26,158 nt of DNA from Muribaculaceae bacterium (GCA_021443235.1 JABUUJ010000008.1:9032-35189); one strand, 5' to 3'. Numbered from the stretch's first letter, positions 1 through 7,165 are shown. Made by a program: numbers and translations. The notes: generated by a model from the letters alone, not told the origin.

Positions 1-603
1 GCGGTGAGCACCGTGGTGATATTCGGCACGTTGTCGATGTTCCTTTACCCCATCATGTACCGCGCCGGGCTGCTTGACGCGCTCGATAACGCACAGGTTG
101 CCATCTACACCGGGTCGACACTGCACGAGGTGGCACACGTGGCTGGAGCCGGTAATGCGATGGACCCCACCGACGCGCTGGGCATAGCCGGGGCGGCGAC
201 CATCACCAAGATGATACGCGTGATAATGCTTGCCCCCGTGCTCATCATCATGGCGATGTGCCTGCGCGGAAAAAACACCGATAAAACCGAAGGAAAAGCC
301 AAAATCACCATACCGTGGTTTGCCATCAATTTCATCCTGATCATCGTGCTCAACACTATAATCCAGAACATCGACAGCAACAGCGTGCTCGCACCGTTTG
401 TCTACGGCAAAGGGTCGTGGATGGAGGTGTTCGACACATTCTGCCTCACCATGGCAATGACAGCCCTGGGAGCCGACACCAGCATCGACAAGTTCAAGGC
501 TGCGGGCGCCAAGCCCTTCTACCTCGCTGGGGGCCTCTATGTGTGGCTCGTGCTGGGAGGCTACCTCATTGCGCGTTACCTGATGCCAATGCTCACTATT
601 TAG
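1..603 (+). CDS. YeiH/UPF0324 family putative anion exporter, C-terminal part (5' end outside window)
   Basis: This is the C-terminal 200 residues or so of an inner-membrane protein of the YeiH/UPF0324 (Cons_hypoth698) family, annotated elsewhere as putative sulfate exporters with unproven substrate. Evidence is the hallmark loop G-S-T-L-H-E-V-A-H-V-A-G-A-G near the start, followed by four hydrophobic segments (MIRVIMLAPVLIIMAM, FAINFILIIVLNTII, FCLTMAMTALGA, FYLAGGLYVWLVLGGYL). Full-length members have about 330-350 residues. The frame is open to base 1 and the GTG at base 4 is not a credible start, so the gene is cut by the window edge and not broken. It is convergent with the MFS gene, with a hairpin between them. 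The family call is fairly firm; the transported ion is unknown. Confidence 0.8.
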   Translation, partial: AVSTVVIFGTLSMFLYPIMYRAGLLDALDNAQVAIYTGSTLHEVAHVAGAGNAMDPTDALGIAGAATITKMIRVIMLAPVLIIMAMCLRGKNTDKTEGKAKITIPWFAINFILIIVLNTIIQNIDSNSVLAPFVYGKGSWMEVFDTFCLTMAMTALGADTSIDKFKAAGAKPFYLAGGLYVWLVLGGYLIARYLMPMLTI

Positions 604-647
604 CTAATGGTGGCTAATGGCTAATGGCCGATGGCTAATAGCTAATG
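603..647. repeat. Short tandem gctaatgg-type repeat after the stop codon
   Basis: Degenerate copies of an octamer close to gctaatgg follow each other directly after the YeiH stop: 603-610, 613-620, 620-627, 634-641 and 641-647, with a diverged copy in between. It lies in non-coding sequence between two convergent genes, just ahead of the hairpin at 652-686. Its role is unknown. Confidence 0.6.
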
Positions 648-651
648 AAAT

Positions 652-686
652 AGCTCGCTGCCTGGCGATTTGCTGGGCAGCGAGCT
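652..686. terminator. Hairpin between convergent genes, likely bidirectional terminator
   Basis: A perfect 11-base inverted repeat, agctcgctgcc at 652-662 and ggcagcgagct at 676-686, encloses a 13-base loop. It sits between the end of the plus-strand transporter (603) and the end of the minus-strand MFS gene (710). The flanking T-runs are short (TTT after the plus-strand stem, TTTC on the minus strand), so intrinsic termination is likely but not certain. Confidence 0.65.
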
Positions 687-709
687 GTTTATATAAAAGC
701 AGTTTCTTA

Positions 710-1858
710 TCAGGATGGTTTAGAGATGAGCGTGAAGAGTGATGCAAGCACAGCACCCACAACGAACACCGCTGAGGTGCTGAACAACATATCGCCAATG
801 CTTACAAGGGGAGCAACCAAGCCACCCACAAGGAAGCCCGCCGCGCCAAAGAGGGCCGAAGCCGTTCCTGCCTGCCCGCGTGTGCTCTCAAGGGCAAGGG
901 TGGTCGACGAGGTGAGCGTAATGCCCATAGATGCCAGCATAAGGCATACAGCAGCCTCATAGGCGACAAATCCCCAGTCGAAGCATAGCACCACCGCAAC
1001 GACAGCACTCAGAACAAGCATGCCAGCACAGCTCACACGCACGCCACGCATAGCATTGCCAAATTTAGGCGCTAATGCTGCACCAATGCCTATAAAAATG
1101 CCGTTTATTGCGAGAGCCAAGCCTTGAGTACCTGGGGCCATACCATAGTGCTTTGCGATAAATGCCGATGACGCGATGTTGCCAAAAAGCAACGCCAGCG
1201 CTGCAGCCTGATGCAGCAGCATGCCCAAGAAGTTGCGGTTGCGCAACACCGAGCCGAAAAGGGAGAAAGTGCCGAAAAAACTTCGGTTGTTACGTCGTTC
1301 GGTGGGCAACGATTCCTTCAACATAAAGCAACCCACAGCAAGAATCGCCCCAATCACCAGCATGGTCACAAACACGCCGTGCCAGCCCGCCCACGACACC
1401 ACACTGCCGCTGAGCAAAGGAGTCACGATGGGCGCAACACCATTCACGATGTTGATAACGGCAAACGCCGTAAGTAATTCACGGTCGCGGTACAAATCGG
1501 TGGCAATTGAGCGGGAAATAACGATTCCTCCGGCCGCTGTATAGCCTTGGATAAAGCGCAAGGCAATGAAAAGACGGATATCGGAAACCGGCAAAACACA
1601 CAATGTGGAAACCATAAACAGCGACATGGATACCAGCAACGGGCGGCGGCGCCCCACCTTGTCGCTTAACGGCCCAAAAATGAGCTGCCCGAGCGCCAAT
1701 CCCAACATGCCCGACATAAGCCCGCTTTGCACCATAGTCTCGGTAGAACCGAAGAAATCGGCCAATGCAGGCATTGCCGGCGAATACATATTGTTGATGA
1801 CCGTAGCCATCGCTGCGAGTGCTCCCAAGAGCACAAAAGTGGATTTTGCTGACTTCAA
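710..1858 (-). CDS. Bcr/CflA-type MFS drug efflux transporter
   Basis: Inner-membrane proton-driven major facilitator of the Bcr/CflA (DHA1) branch, about 382 residues with some 12 hydrophobic segments, the usual length. The N-terminus has the family pattern (I-N-N-M-Y-S-P-A-M-P-A-L in the first helix). MFS motif A is G-P-L-S-D-K-V-G-R-R-R-P at residues 62-73, and R-F-I-Q-G-Y follows in helix 4. The start is read as TTG overlapping the stop of the upstream AraC gene (TTGA). An in-frame TAA lies four codons upstream, and the next Met (codon 17) would remove half of the first helix. Coupling to the AraC gene suggests that the regulator controls this pump. Substrates cannot be told from sequence; drugs, dipeptides or sulfonamides are typical for the family. 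Confidence 0.88.
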   Translation of the reverse strand: MKSAKSTFVLLGALAAMATVINNMYSPAMPALADFFGSTETMVQSGLMSGMLGLALGQLIFGPLSDKVGRRRPLLVSMSLFMVSTLCVLPVSDIRLFIALRFIQGYTAAGGIVISRSIATDLYRDRELLTAFAVINIVNGVAPIVTPLLSGSVVSWAGWHGVFVTMLVIGAILAVGCFMLKESLPTERRNNRSFFGTFSLFGSVLRNRNFLGMLLHQAAALALLFGNIASSAFIAKHYGMAPGTQGLALAINGIFIGIGAALAPKFGNAMRGVRVSCAGMLVLSAVVAVVLCFDWGFVAYEAAVCLMLASMGITLTSSTTLALESTRGQAGTASALFGAAGFLVGGLVAPLVSIGDMLFSTSAVFVVGAVLASLFTLISKPS

Positions 1859-2742
1859 CTTTGTTCTTTTACTAATTCTTTAGGGTTAAACTCAACCGAT
1901 TCGACACCCGATGCCTGCCTTTTGTAGGTGAGCGGCGACACACCAGTGAGCTTGCGGAAAAACTTGCCCATGCTCGACTGGTCGCTGAAATTGTAGTCAC
2001 ACGCCAGATTTTTCATCGTCTTGCCGCTGATTGCCAAGTCGTGCTTGATGTTGGCCACCAACACCGCCGAGATGATTTCCTTGGCCTTGCGGCCCGACTT
2101 AATCTTGCAAATCTCGCCCAGATATTTGGGCGAAATGCCGAGTTTGGCAGCATAGAAGTTCACCTCGTGCTCCCTGCGCACATGGTTGTTGAGCAGGTGG
2201 ATAAAGCGCCTGAAATAGGACGCAGTAATCGACACGTTGCGATTTGCCTTCTTGATTTGCGGTATCTCGACCTCACACAACAGCAAAAGCACATTGTGGA
2301 AAATCGCCTTGCACAACTGAATCATCTTGACCGTTGACGGGTAGTCCTGACTGGCCTTGATGCTTGAAACAAAGCTGGTGAGCATCTTCCACTCGGTTTT
2401 GTCGGTCACACGGCGAACGCTGTTGGTAAACACCGAATGCACCTCCTCGCTGGCTATGCCAATGGCGCTGTCGAGCGTAAAAGTCTCGTCGGCCGAAAGC
2501 ACCAAAGCCTTGAAATCGTCGCTCATGCGTTGTGTAGAGAGCATGGCAAGATTGGGGAAGAGGATTCGGCATCCAGCTTCGGCCTTCAATTTCTCGAGAT
2601 TCGACTCAAACTCTATAGTGCCCCTGATGACCAGAGCCACTATCGTGTGCTTCGACTGAATCGAGACACCCATGTAGGGCGATGTGGGCGTGACCATATT
2701 CACAACACAGCCACGTTCTTTAAAAATTTTTCTTGGATCCAT
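1855..2742 (-). CDS. AraC family transcriptional regulator
   Basis: A DNA-binding regulator of about 295 residues. An N-terminal effector or dimerisation half without recognised motif is followed by a C-terminal AraC domain with two helix-turn-helix units (around F-Y-A-A-K-L-G-I-S-P-K-Y-L and L-A-C-D-Y-N-F-S-D-Q-S-S-M-G-K-F-F-R-K). It closes with the usual G-V-S-P-L-T-Y-K-R. The ATG at 2742 (M-D-P-R-K-I-F) is chosen over an in-frame ATG at 2784 because a -7 element (TATATTTG) lies at 2764-2771, inside that extension. The stop codon overlaps the TTG start of the efflux gene, so the two form one unit and the pump is the probable target. It is 6 kb from the polysaccharide locus and is not judged to be its regulator. 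Confidence 0.88.
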   Translation of the reverse strand: MDPRKIFKERGCVVNMVTPTSPYMGVSIQSKHTIVALVIRGTIEFESNLEKLKAEAGCRILFPNLAMLSTQRMSDDFKALVLSADETFTLDSAIGIASEEVHSVFTNSVRRVTDKTEWKMLTSFVSSIKASQDYPSTVKMIQLCKAIFHNVLLLLCEVEIPQIKKANRNVSITASYFRRFIHLLNNHVRREHEVNFYAAKLGISPKYLGEICKIKSGRKAKEIISAVLVANIKHDLAISGKTMKNLACDYNFSDQSSMGKFFRKLTGVSPLTYKRQASGVESVEFNPKELVKEQS

Positions 2743-2763
2743 TGTTTTGACTGATTTGGACCA

Positions 2764-2771
2764 CAAATATA
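2764..2771 (-). promoter_or_regulatory. Bacteroidetes -7 element (TATATTTG) for the AraC-MFS unit
   Basis: The minus strand reads TATATTTG, an exact match to TAnnTTTG, 21 bases before the AraC start codon. No TTTG is present 19-21 bases further upstream, so the -33 half is weak or missing, as might suit an activator-dependent or autoregulated promoter. Confidence 0.5.
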
Positions 2772-2830
2772 GTGATTTTTTCAAAAAAACTATAACTTTT
2801 TGGAAGTTTTCTTAACAAAATCGCCAATAT

Positions 2831-3574
2831 CTACTTTTTTTTGATGAGGTTACAGAGAAAACGAGGGATGAATGAGATGTGCCTCAGCACCGTGGGCACA
2901 GTGCCAAAGTAGTGGCACATGATGTTGAAACGCTCCTTGAGCGAGTCGCGGTGGTGCTTGTGGGTAAGACCATCGGTAAGGAAGTCAATGATGGGCTGGT
3001 CGCCGGCATAAGCATTGACAGTAGAGCGTTTTAGCACTCTTAGACACCACTCATAATCGGCGCTGTAGCGATAGCGCAGGTCATAGTGTGGCACGAGGTC
3101 GCGACGCGCGATGAAAGCCTGATGACACACCAGCATGCCCTGCTTGAAACTGTTGAATGTGAGGTTGCGCGGTGCTGTGAGGTGTCGCTTGCCCAGCACG
3201 CGTCGGGTGGCATCGACAAGCTGCGTCTGCCCGTAAATAATGCCCGGATTGTCTTGTGCAAGTAGCGCAAGAGTCTGCAGGGTTGCTGCCGAGGCAAACG
3301 AATCGCCTGCGTTGAGGAAAATAAGGTACTTGCCTTGTGCGCAATCGATCGCCTTATTCATAGCATGATATAGCCCTTCATCGGGTTCACTGAATATGCG
3401 CGTCGAAGCGATGGCGGCGTGGCGCACCCGAGCGAGTGTGTCGTCGGTCGACGCACCGTCCATGACGATATATTCAAAGTCGCTAAACGACTGAGCCGCT
3501 ACACTTTGGAGCGTAGGGTCGATGACCTGGGCAGCGTTCCAGGTAACTGTGATGATGCTAAACAGTGGTGTCAT
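2831..3574 (-). CDS. Family 2 glycosyltransferase (WcaA-like)
   Basis: Cytoplasmic GT-A fold glycosyltransferase of 247 residues that transfers a sugar from a nucleotide donor, probably to a surface glycan or lipid-linked acceptor. The N-terminus S-I-I-T-V-T-W-N is typical of GT2. A donor-binding D-G-A-S-T-D-D is at residues 39-45, E-P-D-E-G-L-Y-H-A-M-N-K-A follows near 63-75, and L-N-A-G-D-S (the DxD-equivalent) is near 87-92. The late S-A-D-Y-E-W near 171-176 would carry the catalytic Asp. It is a monocistron with its own well-formed promoter and no capsule or O-antigen neighbours, so its acceptor and pathway cannot be inferred. Confidence 0.88.
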   Translation of the reverse strand: MTPLFSIITVTWNAAQVIDPTLQSVAAQSFSDFEYIVMDGASTDDTLARVRHAAIASTRIFSEPDEGLYHAMNKAIDCAQGKYLIFLNAGDSFASAATLQTLALLAQDNPGIIYGQTQLVDATRRVLGKRHLTAPRNLTFNSFKQGMLVCHQAFIARRDLVPHYDLRYRYSADYEWCLRVLKRSTVNAYAGDQPIIDFLTDGLTHKHHRDSLKERFNIMCHYFGTVPTVLRHISFIPRFLCNLIKKK

Positions 3575-3593
3575 AGTAAAAGAATTTGGAATG

Positions 3594-3624
3594 CAAAGAT
3601 AATTTAATTTTTTGTGACTTCAAA
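3594..3624 (-). promoter_or_regulatory. Promoter of the GT2 gene (-33 TTTG, -7 TATCTTTG)
   Basis: The minus strand carries TTTG at 3624-3621, then 19 bases, then TATCTTTG at 3601-3594. Both are consensus matches for the Bacteroidetes primary sigma factor at the expected spacing. The start codon lies 19 bases past the -7 element, so the leader is very short. Confidence 0.75.
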
Positions 3625-3656
3625 ATAATTTGGCTTGCCGTTACGTTATTCAGTTG

Positions 3657-4160
3657 ATGAAAAAGATATTTTTGATAGTGCTCGTGGCGCTCATGGCAGC
3701 GGCGAGCAGTTGCGGGAAGATTAATGACAAGGAGGTGCCCAGCTACACAGTGCGCATCGACCTTGGGAGCTATGCGCTGTGGACAACCTACGGTGTGTCG
3801 GGTGTGGGCGACTACCGTGTTTTTGACCGCTCCCGCCTCGTCCCCGCCAATTTCCCGTTTACTGCCAACACCTACACTGGCTATGGCGGCGTGCTGCTGA
3901 TTATGGCTTTTGACGCGCTTAGTGGCAATTACAGCCCACAGGCTTACGACCTTGCATGCCCGGTCGAGAACTCGCAAAAAATCAAAATCACTATCGATGA
4001 GGACAAACTTGAGGCCGTGTGCCCGCAGTGCAAGTCGCGCTACAACGTGCTCAACGGCGGTGGCGGTCCCTTGAGCGGACAGGCACTTACCAGCAAGTAT
4101 GGCCTGCGCAAGTATCACGTCTACACCTCGCAAATGGGCGGCTACACTGTGGCAAACTGA
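3657..4160 (+). CDS. Small lipoprotein with Rieske-like fold signature and altered ligands
   Basis: An exported lipoprotein of 167 residues. The signal peptide is K-K-I-F-L-I-V-L-V-A-L-M-A-A-A-S-S with the lipidated Cys at residue 19. The ATG at 3657 is preferred because it gives a compact signal peptide; an upstream in-frame ATG at 3630 adds nine charged or polar residues. The C-terminal half (Y-D-L-A-C-P-V at 97-103; C-P-Q-C-K-S-R-Y at 122-129; then a Gly-rich turn and P-L-S-G-Q-A-L) has the layout of a Rieske ferredoxin domain. However, the two histidine ligands of C-x-H and C-x-x-H are replaced by Val103 and Cys125. It may hold a different metal centre or none. Similar small proteins occur in Bacteroidetes, but I do not know a tested function. 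It is a single gene, divergent from the GT2 gene and convergent with the MATE unit. Confidence 0.72.
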   Translation: MKKIFLIVLVALMAAASSCGKINDKEVPSYTVRIDLGSYALWTTYGVSGVGDYRVFDRSRLVPANFPFTANTYTGYGGVLLIMAFDALSGNYSPQAYDLACPVENSQKIKITIDEDKLEAVCPQCKSRYNVLNGGGGPLSGQALTSKYGLRKYHVYTSQMGGYTVAN

Positions 4161-4197
4161 TTTTCAATTCATAATGCGTAATTGTCTCCGCCCAATT

Positions 4198-4229
4198 CGT
4201 CTAAGCGACTACGCGTCTAAGCGCCTATG
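4198..4229. repeat. Two 16-bp tandem units in a convergent intergenic gap
   Basis: cgtctaagcgactacg (4198-4213) is followed directly by cgtctaagcgcctatg (4214-4229), with 14 of 16 bases identical. It lies between the ends of the Rieske-like lipoprotein and the MATE gene, after an AT-rich stretch (aattcataatgcgtaatt, 4166-4183). It resembles short intergenic repeat families; its function is unknown. Confidence 0.6.
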
Positions 4230-4238
4230 CGAAAATCT

Positions 4239-5522
4239 CTATAAACTATAAACTTTTTTGAACAGGGCGGTTTGCACTAAGCCGCGGGCAACGAGGTAGA
4301 CGACAAAGGCAAGCCACAAGCGGTGGTTGCCCATCGACAGGGGCAGCAAGAAGTAAACGGCAAAGAACATAACGGCGGCAGTGGCTACGGCAAGAAGCAT
4401 GCCGCGCGAGCGAGTGAGCCCCACGAACACCCCATCCCACACAAAGGCCGTCATGCCCGCAATGGGCAACAACGCACACCACCACCTATAGTCGAGCGCC
4501 GCCTCAATCACGCCACGCTGGCTCGTGAGTAGGGCGAAAATATAGTGTGGGAAAGCATAAACTATAGTGAAAAACACCGATATCACCGTTGACCAGACGA
4601 AAAGTTGGCGCACGCACTCGCTAAGCCGCGGCTTGTTGCGCGCACCATAGTATTTCCCCACGAGAGCCTCGCCGGCAAAAGCGATTCCATCGAGGAAATA
4701 GGCAAAAAACGTGTTAAGTTGCTGCATGAGCGAGTTCACCGCCAGCAAGAGGTCGCCACTGCGCGCTCCTATCGACACCATGGCGAGGTTGACCAGCATA
4801 AGCAGCAGGCTGCGTAAGAAAATATCGCCACTAATGCTGAAATAACGCGGATCAATCGCCAATCTCCATTGCCCCGAAAAAAGCATGCGCACGTGATCGG
4901 GAAAGCGACGCCACAGCAGCATCAGGCTGTAGGCAAGCCCCACCCACTCGCTTATGAGCGTGCCAAAAGCGATGCCAATAAAGCCCATATCCAGCACATA
5001 CACAGCCAATAGGCTCACAATCACATTGACAACATTGACAAAAATCGATATCATCATGGGCAAACGCGAGTTTTGCATACCCAGCAGCCAGCCTTTCACC
5101 GACATCATGATGAGAATGGGCGGCGCTCCCCACACGCATATAAAGAAGTATTGCCGAGCCAGTTGCTCGACCTGAGGCGAAGGCCCGATGATGCGCAGCA
5201 GCACCCATTGCAACGGCACTTGCAACACGATGACTGCGAGCGAGAGCATCGAAGCCAGCGTGATAGCATGCTTGAGCACCCTCACAGCCTCTTGATGGTC
5301 GCCACGGCCATATTCCTGGGCAGTGAGACCCGATGTGGACATGCGCAAGAACCCGAAGCTCCAATAGATGAGGTTGAACATCATCGCACCCACAGCAATA
5401 GCACCGATAAACGACGGCGCACCCAGATGCCCTGCGATGGCCGAGTCGACGAGACCCAGCAGCGGGATGGTGACATTGGTTATGATTGCTGGCAGGGCAA
5501 TGCGCAAAATCTCTCGGTTCAT
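4239..5522 (-). CDS. MATE family efflux transporter (DinF-like)
   Basis: Inner-membrane MATE exporter of 427 residues with about 12 hydrophobic segments. Evidence is the N-terminal R-I-A-L-P-A-I-I-T-N-V-T-I-P-L-L-G-L-V-D-S-A-I-A-G-H-L-G, which is characteristic of the DinF branch, and M-S-T-S-G-L-T-A-Q-E-Y-G-R-G-D in the second loop. MATE proteins expel cationic drugs or metabolites using sodium or protons; the substrate here is unknown. The ATG overlaps the stop of the DUF2752 gene (ATGA), so it is the third cistron of a unit beginning at 6510. That coupling to two small membrane proteins is unusual for a MATE gene. It ends convergent to the lipoprotein gene across an 80-base gap containing short repeats. 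Confidence 0.9.
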   Translation of the reverse strand: MNREILRIALPAIITNVTIPLLGLVDSAIAGHLGAPSFIGAIAVGAMMFNLIYWSFGFLRMSTSGLTAQEYGRGDHQEAVRVLKHAITLASMLSLAVIVLQVPLQWVLLRIIGPSPQVEQLARQYFFICVWGAPPILIMMSVKGWLLGMQNSRLPMMISIFVNVVNVIVSLLAVYVLDMGFIGIAFGTLISEWVGLAYSLMLLWRRFPDHVRMLFSGQWRLAIDPRYFSISGDIFLRSLLLMLVNLAMVSIGARSGDLLLAVNSLMQQLNTFFAYFLDGIAFAGEALVGKYYGARNKPRLSECVRQLFVWSTVISVFFTIVYAFPHYIFALLTSQRGVIEAALDYRWWCALLPIAGMTAFVWDGVFVGLTRSRGMLLAVATAAVMFFAVYFLLPLSMGNHRLWLAFVVYLVARGLVQTALFKKVYSL

Positions 5523-5893
5523 ACGCCAAAAACATTACGTAAAACACCCCACAGCACGAGCAACACCAGCACGAGCCATATCATTGACATAGAGTTAAGA
5601 AATCCATAGAAACGTGGCCACGATTTTCGCTTCACCTCGGCAATCAAGAGAGTGACGAGCAGCGGCAGCAACAGCAGCATGGCGGCGTTGAAGTGCCATG
5701 CAGTGGCAATGTCGCCGTGCAGCATGGCGTGAATGGCACGCTGCGAGCCACATCCGGGGCATTTGTAACCCGTGAACTGGAAGAAAAAACACTTGGGGAA
5801 AAAGCGCGATTCCGAAGGATCGAAGTTAAAATATATGGTCACCGCCAGCACGGCAGCGACCACTATGACTACTATAATGAGAGCTCGTCGCAT
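5519..5893 (-). CDS. DUF2752 small membrane protein
   Basis: A 124-residue protein with an N-terminal membrane segment (residues 4-22), a central K-C-P-G-C-G-S-Q-R-A-I-H-A-M-L-H-G-D-I block (44-62) and two more hydrophobic segments (about 70-85 and 104-121). This is the DUF2752 signature, whose conserved C-P-G-C-G-x-x-R core is of unknown function. The start at 5893 (M-R-R-A-L) overlaps the upstream stop by one base (TGATG), and the gene's own stop overlaps the MATE start by four bases. Translational coupling is therefore likely on both sides. An upstream in-frame ATG at 5971 lies inside the preceding gene and is rejected. DUF2752 genes commonly sit beside CD225-type genes in Bacteroidetes. 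Confidence 0.82.
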   Translation of the reverse strand: MRRALIIVVIVVAAVLAVTIYFNFDPSESRFFPKCFFFQFTGYKCPGCGSQRAIHAMLHGDIATAWHFNAAMLLLLPLLVTLLIAEVKRKSWPRFYGFLNSMSMIWLVLVLLVLWGVLRNVFGV

Positions 5894-6510
5894 CACATCA
5901 TCAACATCTGTACAATAAAGGAGATTGGCGACAGCACTATAGAGGCAATAATGCTGCCTATGCACCACCACGCGCCTGTCTCGCTTGCACGAAGCGCGCC
6001 CTTGTAGTCGCCATAATTATAGCGGTTTCTAACCTTGATGGCATAGATGATTGCGACGATGCCCATCACTGTGCAGCACAACAAAGTGACAATGATGGCC
6101 CATACCAAGTTAGTGGGAGGACACTCAGGACGCTCCTCTTGCCGGGGCTGAGGATACTGCTGAGGCTGGGGCTGATAGTAGCCGGCAACTGGAGTACCAA
6201 CAACCACTGCGGGCTGCTCGGGAATGGGTGGGATTGCTGCGGGTTGCTCGGGGGCAGGCTCGGAGGGTTGCTCAACGGGATTCTCGGCAACTGGCTCGGA
6301 TACGGGTTCCTCGATAGGTTGTGCTACGGCGGGTTGTGGCGCGACGGGTGCACCTATAACTCCCTCAAGTTCAGGCAGAGAGGTAATTTTAACCCAGTCT
6401 TCCAGACCGCTGCGCCACACATAAGCATCGGCGCTCACATTCATCCTCTCAAGTTCGTCGCGTGTAACAGGCCCCGCCTGCACGCCATTTTGATTTATCC
6501 AATATTGCAT
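5893..6510 (-). CDS. GYF_2 domain - proline-rich linker - CD225-type membrane protein
   Basis: A protein of 205 residues. The first 55 or so form a GYF_2-like domain (Y-W-I-N-Q-N-G-V-Q-A-G-P-V-T-R-D-E-L, then A-Y-V-W-R-S-G-L-E-D-W-V), a fold that in other proteins binds proline-rich peptides. A linker rich in Pro, Glu and Gln follows (about 60-130). The C-terminus (about 135-205) is a two-segment membrane unit of the CD225/interferon-induced transmembrane family (P-P-T-N-L-V-W-A-I-I-V-T-L-L-C-C, then G-D-Y-K-G-A). The ATG at 6510 is chosen because the promoter at 6533-6564 would start transcription near 6526, downstream of the alternative ATG at 6528. First gene of a three-cistron unit. Its role is unknown; the GYF domain could bind the protein's own proline-rich linker. 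Confidence 0.83.
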   Translation of the reverse strand: MQYWINQNGVQAGPVTRDELERMNVSADAYVWRSGLEDWVKITSLPELEGVIGAPVAPQPAVAQPIEEPVSEPVAENPVEQPSEPAPEQPAAIPPIPEQPAVVVGTPVAGYYQPQPQQYPQPRQEERPECPPTNLVWAIIVTLLCCTVMGIVAIIYAIKVRNRYNYGDYKGALRASETGAWWCIGSIIASIVLSPISFIVQMLMM

Positions 6511-6532
6511 AGTTTTTCTCTTTATCAAAAGG

Positions 6533-6564
6533 CAAAGTTAATAATAAAATCTCTAAAATGCAAA
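6533..6564 (-). promoter_or_regulatory. Promoter of the GYF-DUF2752-MATE unit
   Basis: The minus strand has TTTG at 6564-6561, a 20-base spacer and TAACTTTG at 6540-6533, matching the Bacteroidetes -33/-7 pattern. It is divergent from the nuclease promoter about 50 bases away. Confidence 0.7.
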
Positions 6565-6587
6565 ATATGAAAATTTTTCCTCACATT

Positions 6588-6622
6588 TTTGTCGTTTTAT
6601 CGCGAAACCTTCAGTATCTTTG
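6588..6622 (+). promoter_or_regulatory. Promoter of the nuclease gene (-7 TATCTTTG)
   Basis: TATCTTTG at 6615-6622 is an exact TAnnTTTG match, 21 bases before the ATG at 6644. A TTTG lies at 6588-6591, but the 23-base spacing is longer than usual, so only the -7 half is secure. Confidence 0.6.
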
Positions 6623-6643
6623 CATATACAAAACGAAAAACGC

Positions 6644-7165
6644 ATGAAACACATTAGAAATTTTGCTTTGATTTTAATGATGCTGCCCATTGTGGCTATG
6701 GCAGCCGGCACAGAAACTTATACCGGACAAGTGGTGAAAATTGCCGATGGCGACACATTTACACTGCTTGTCAACGGTCACGACCAGATAAAAGTGCGCC
6801 TCGACGGCATCGATTGTCCCGAGAAAGGCCAGGCCTTTGGCAACAAGGCCAAGGAGTATCTTTCGAGCATGATTTGGGGCGAGATTGTCACCGTCAAAGT
6901 GAGCAAATATGACCGATACGGCCGTGCGATTGGTACGGTATCAACGGCGAAATTTGGCAATGTCAACCTTGAGATGATTAAAGGCGGAATGGCATGGCAA
7001 TATCGCGAATACAACGACAATCCCACCTACAAAGCCGCCGAAGACAATGCCCGGCTGCAGCGCAAGGGGCTGTGGCAAGACCCTAACCCTATCTATCCCC
7101 AAGACTTCCGCAAAGCCAAGAGGAATAAAAACAAACAGCAAAGGTTTAATTGGAAGAACTGGTGA
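6644..7165 (+). CDS. Secreted staphylococcal-nuclease-type thermonuclease
   Basis: An exported, calcium-dependent nuclease of 173 residues that would cut DNA or RNA in the periplasm or outside the cell. A cleavable signal peptide (K-H-I-R-N-F-A-L-I-L-M-M-L-P-I-V-A-M-A-A) is followed by an SNase OB-fold. All key positions are present with the spacing of the S. aureus enzyme: Asp35 and Asp37 (D-G-D-T), Arg52, Asp57 and Glu60 (R-L-D-G-I-D-C-P-E), and Arg94 (D-R-Y-G-R). The tail is basic (K-A-K-R-N-K-N-K-Q-Q-R). The ATG at 6644 is used because an upstream in-frame ATG at 6620 falls in the -7 element. The last 20 bases overlap, on the opposite strand, the end of the lipoprotein gene at 7146. Confidence 0.9.
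   Translation: MKHIRNFALILMMLPIVAMAAGTETYTGQVVKIADGDTFTLLVNGHDQIKVRLDGIDCPEKGQAFGNKAKEYLSSMIWGEIVTVKVSKYDRYGRAIGTVSTAKFGNVNLEMIKGGMAWQYREYNDNPTYKAAEDNARLQRKGLWQDPNPIYPQDFRKAKRNKNKQQRFNWKNW

Noticed and set aside
1..603. A complete short gene starting at the GTG at base 4
   Set aside because: The product would lack the first half of the UPF0324 fold, and the frame is open to the window edge, so truncation by the window is simpler.
1855..2742. The AraC regulator as controller of the polysaccharide locus
   Set aside because: It overlaps the efflux gene and is 6 kb and several independent units away from the PUL.
3558..4133. A 191-codon minus-strand frame opposite the Rieske-like lipoprotein
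   Set aside because: It is antisense to a gene with a proper signal peptide and lipobox, and it runs through the promoter of the GT2 gene.
4198..4229. CRISPR array or attachment site
   Set aside because: There are only two directly adjacent units with no spacers, and no cas or integrase gene is nearby.
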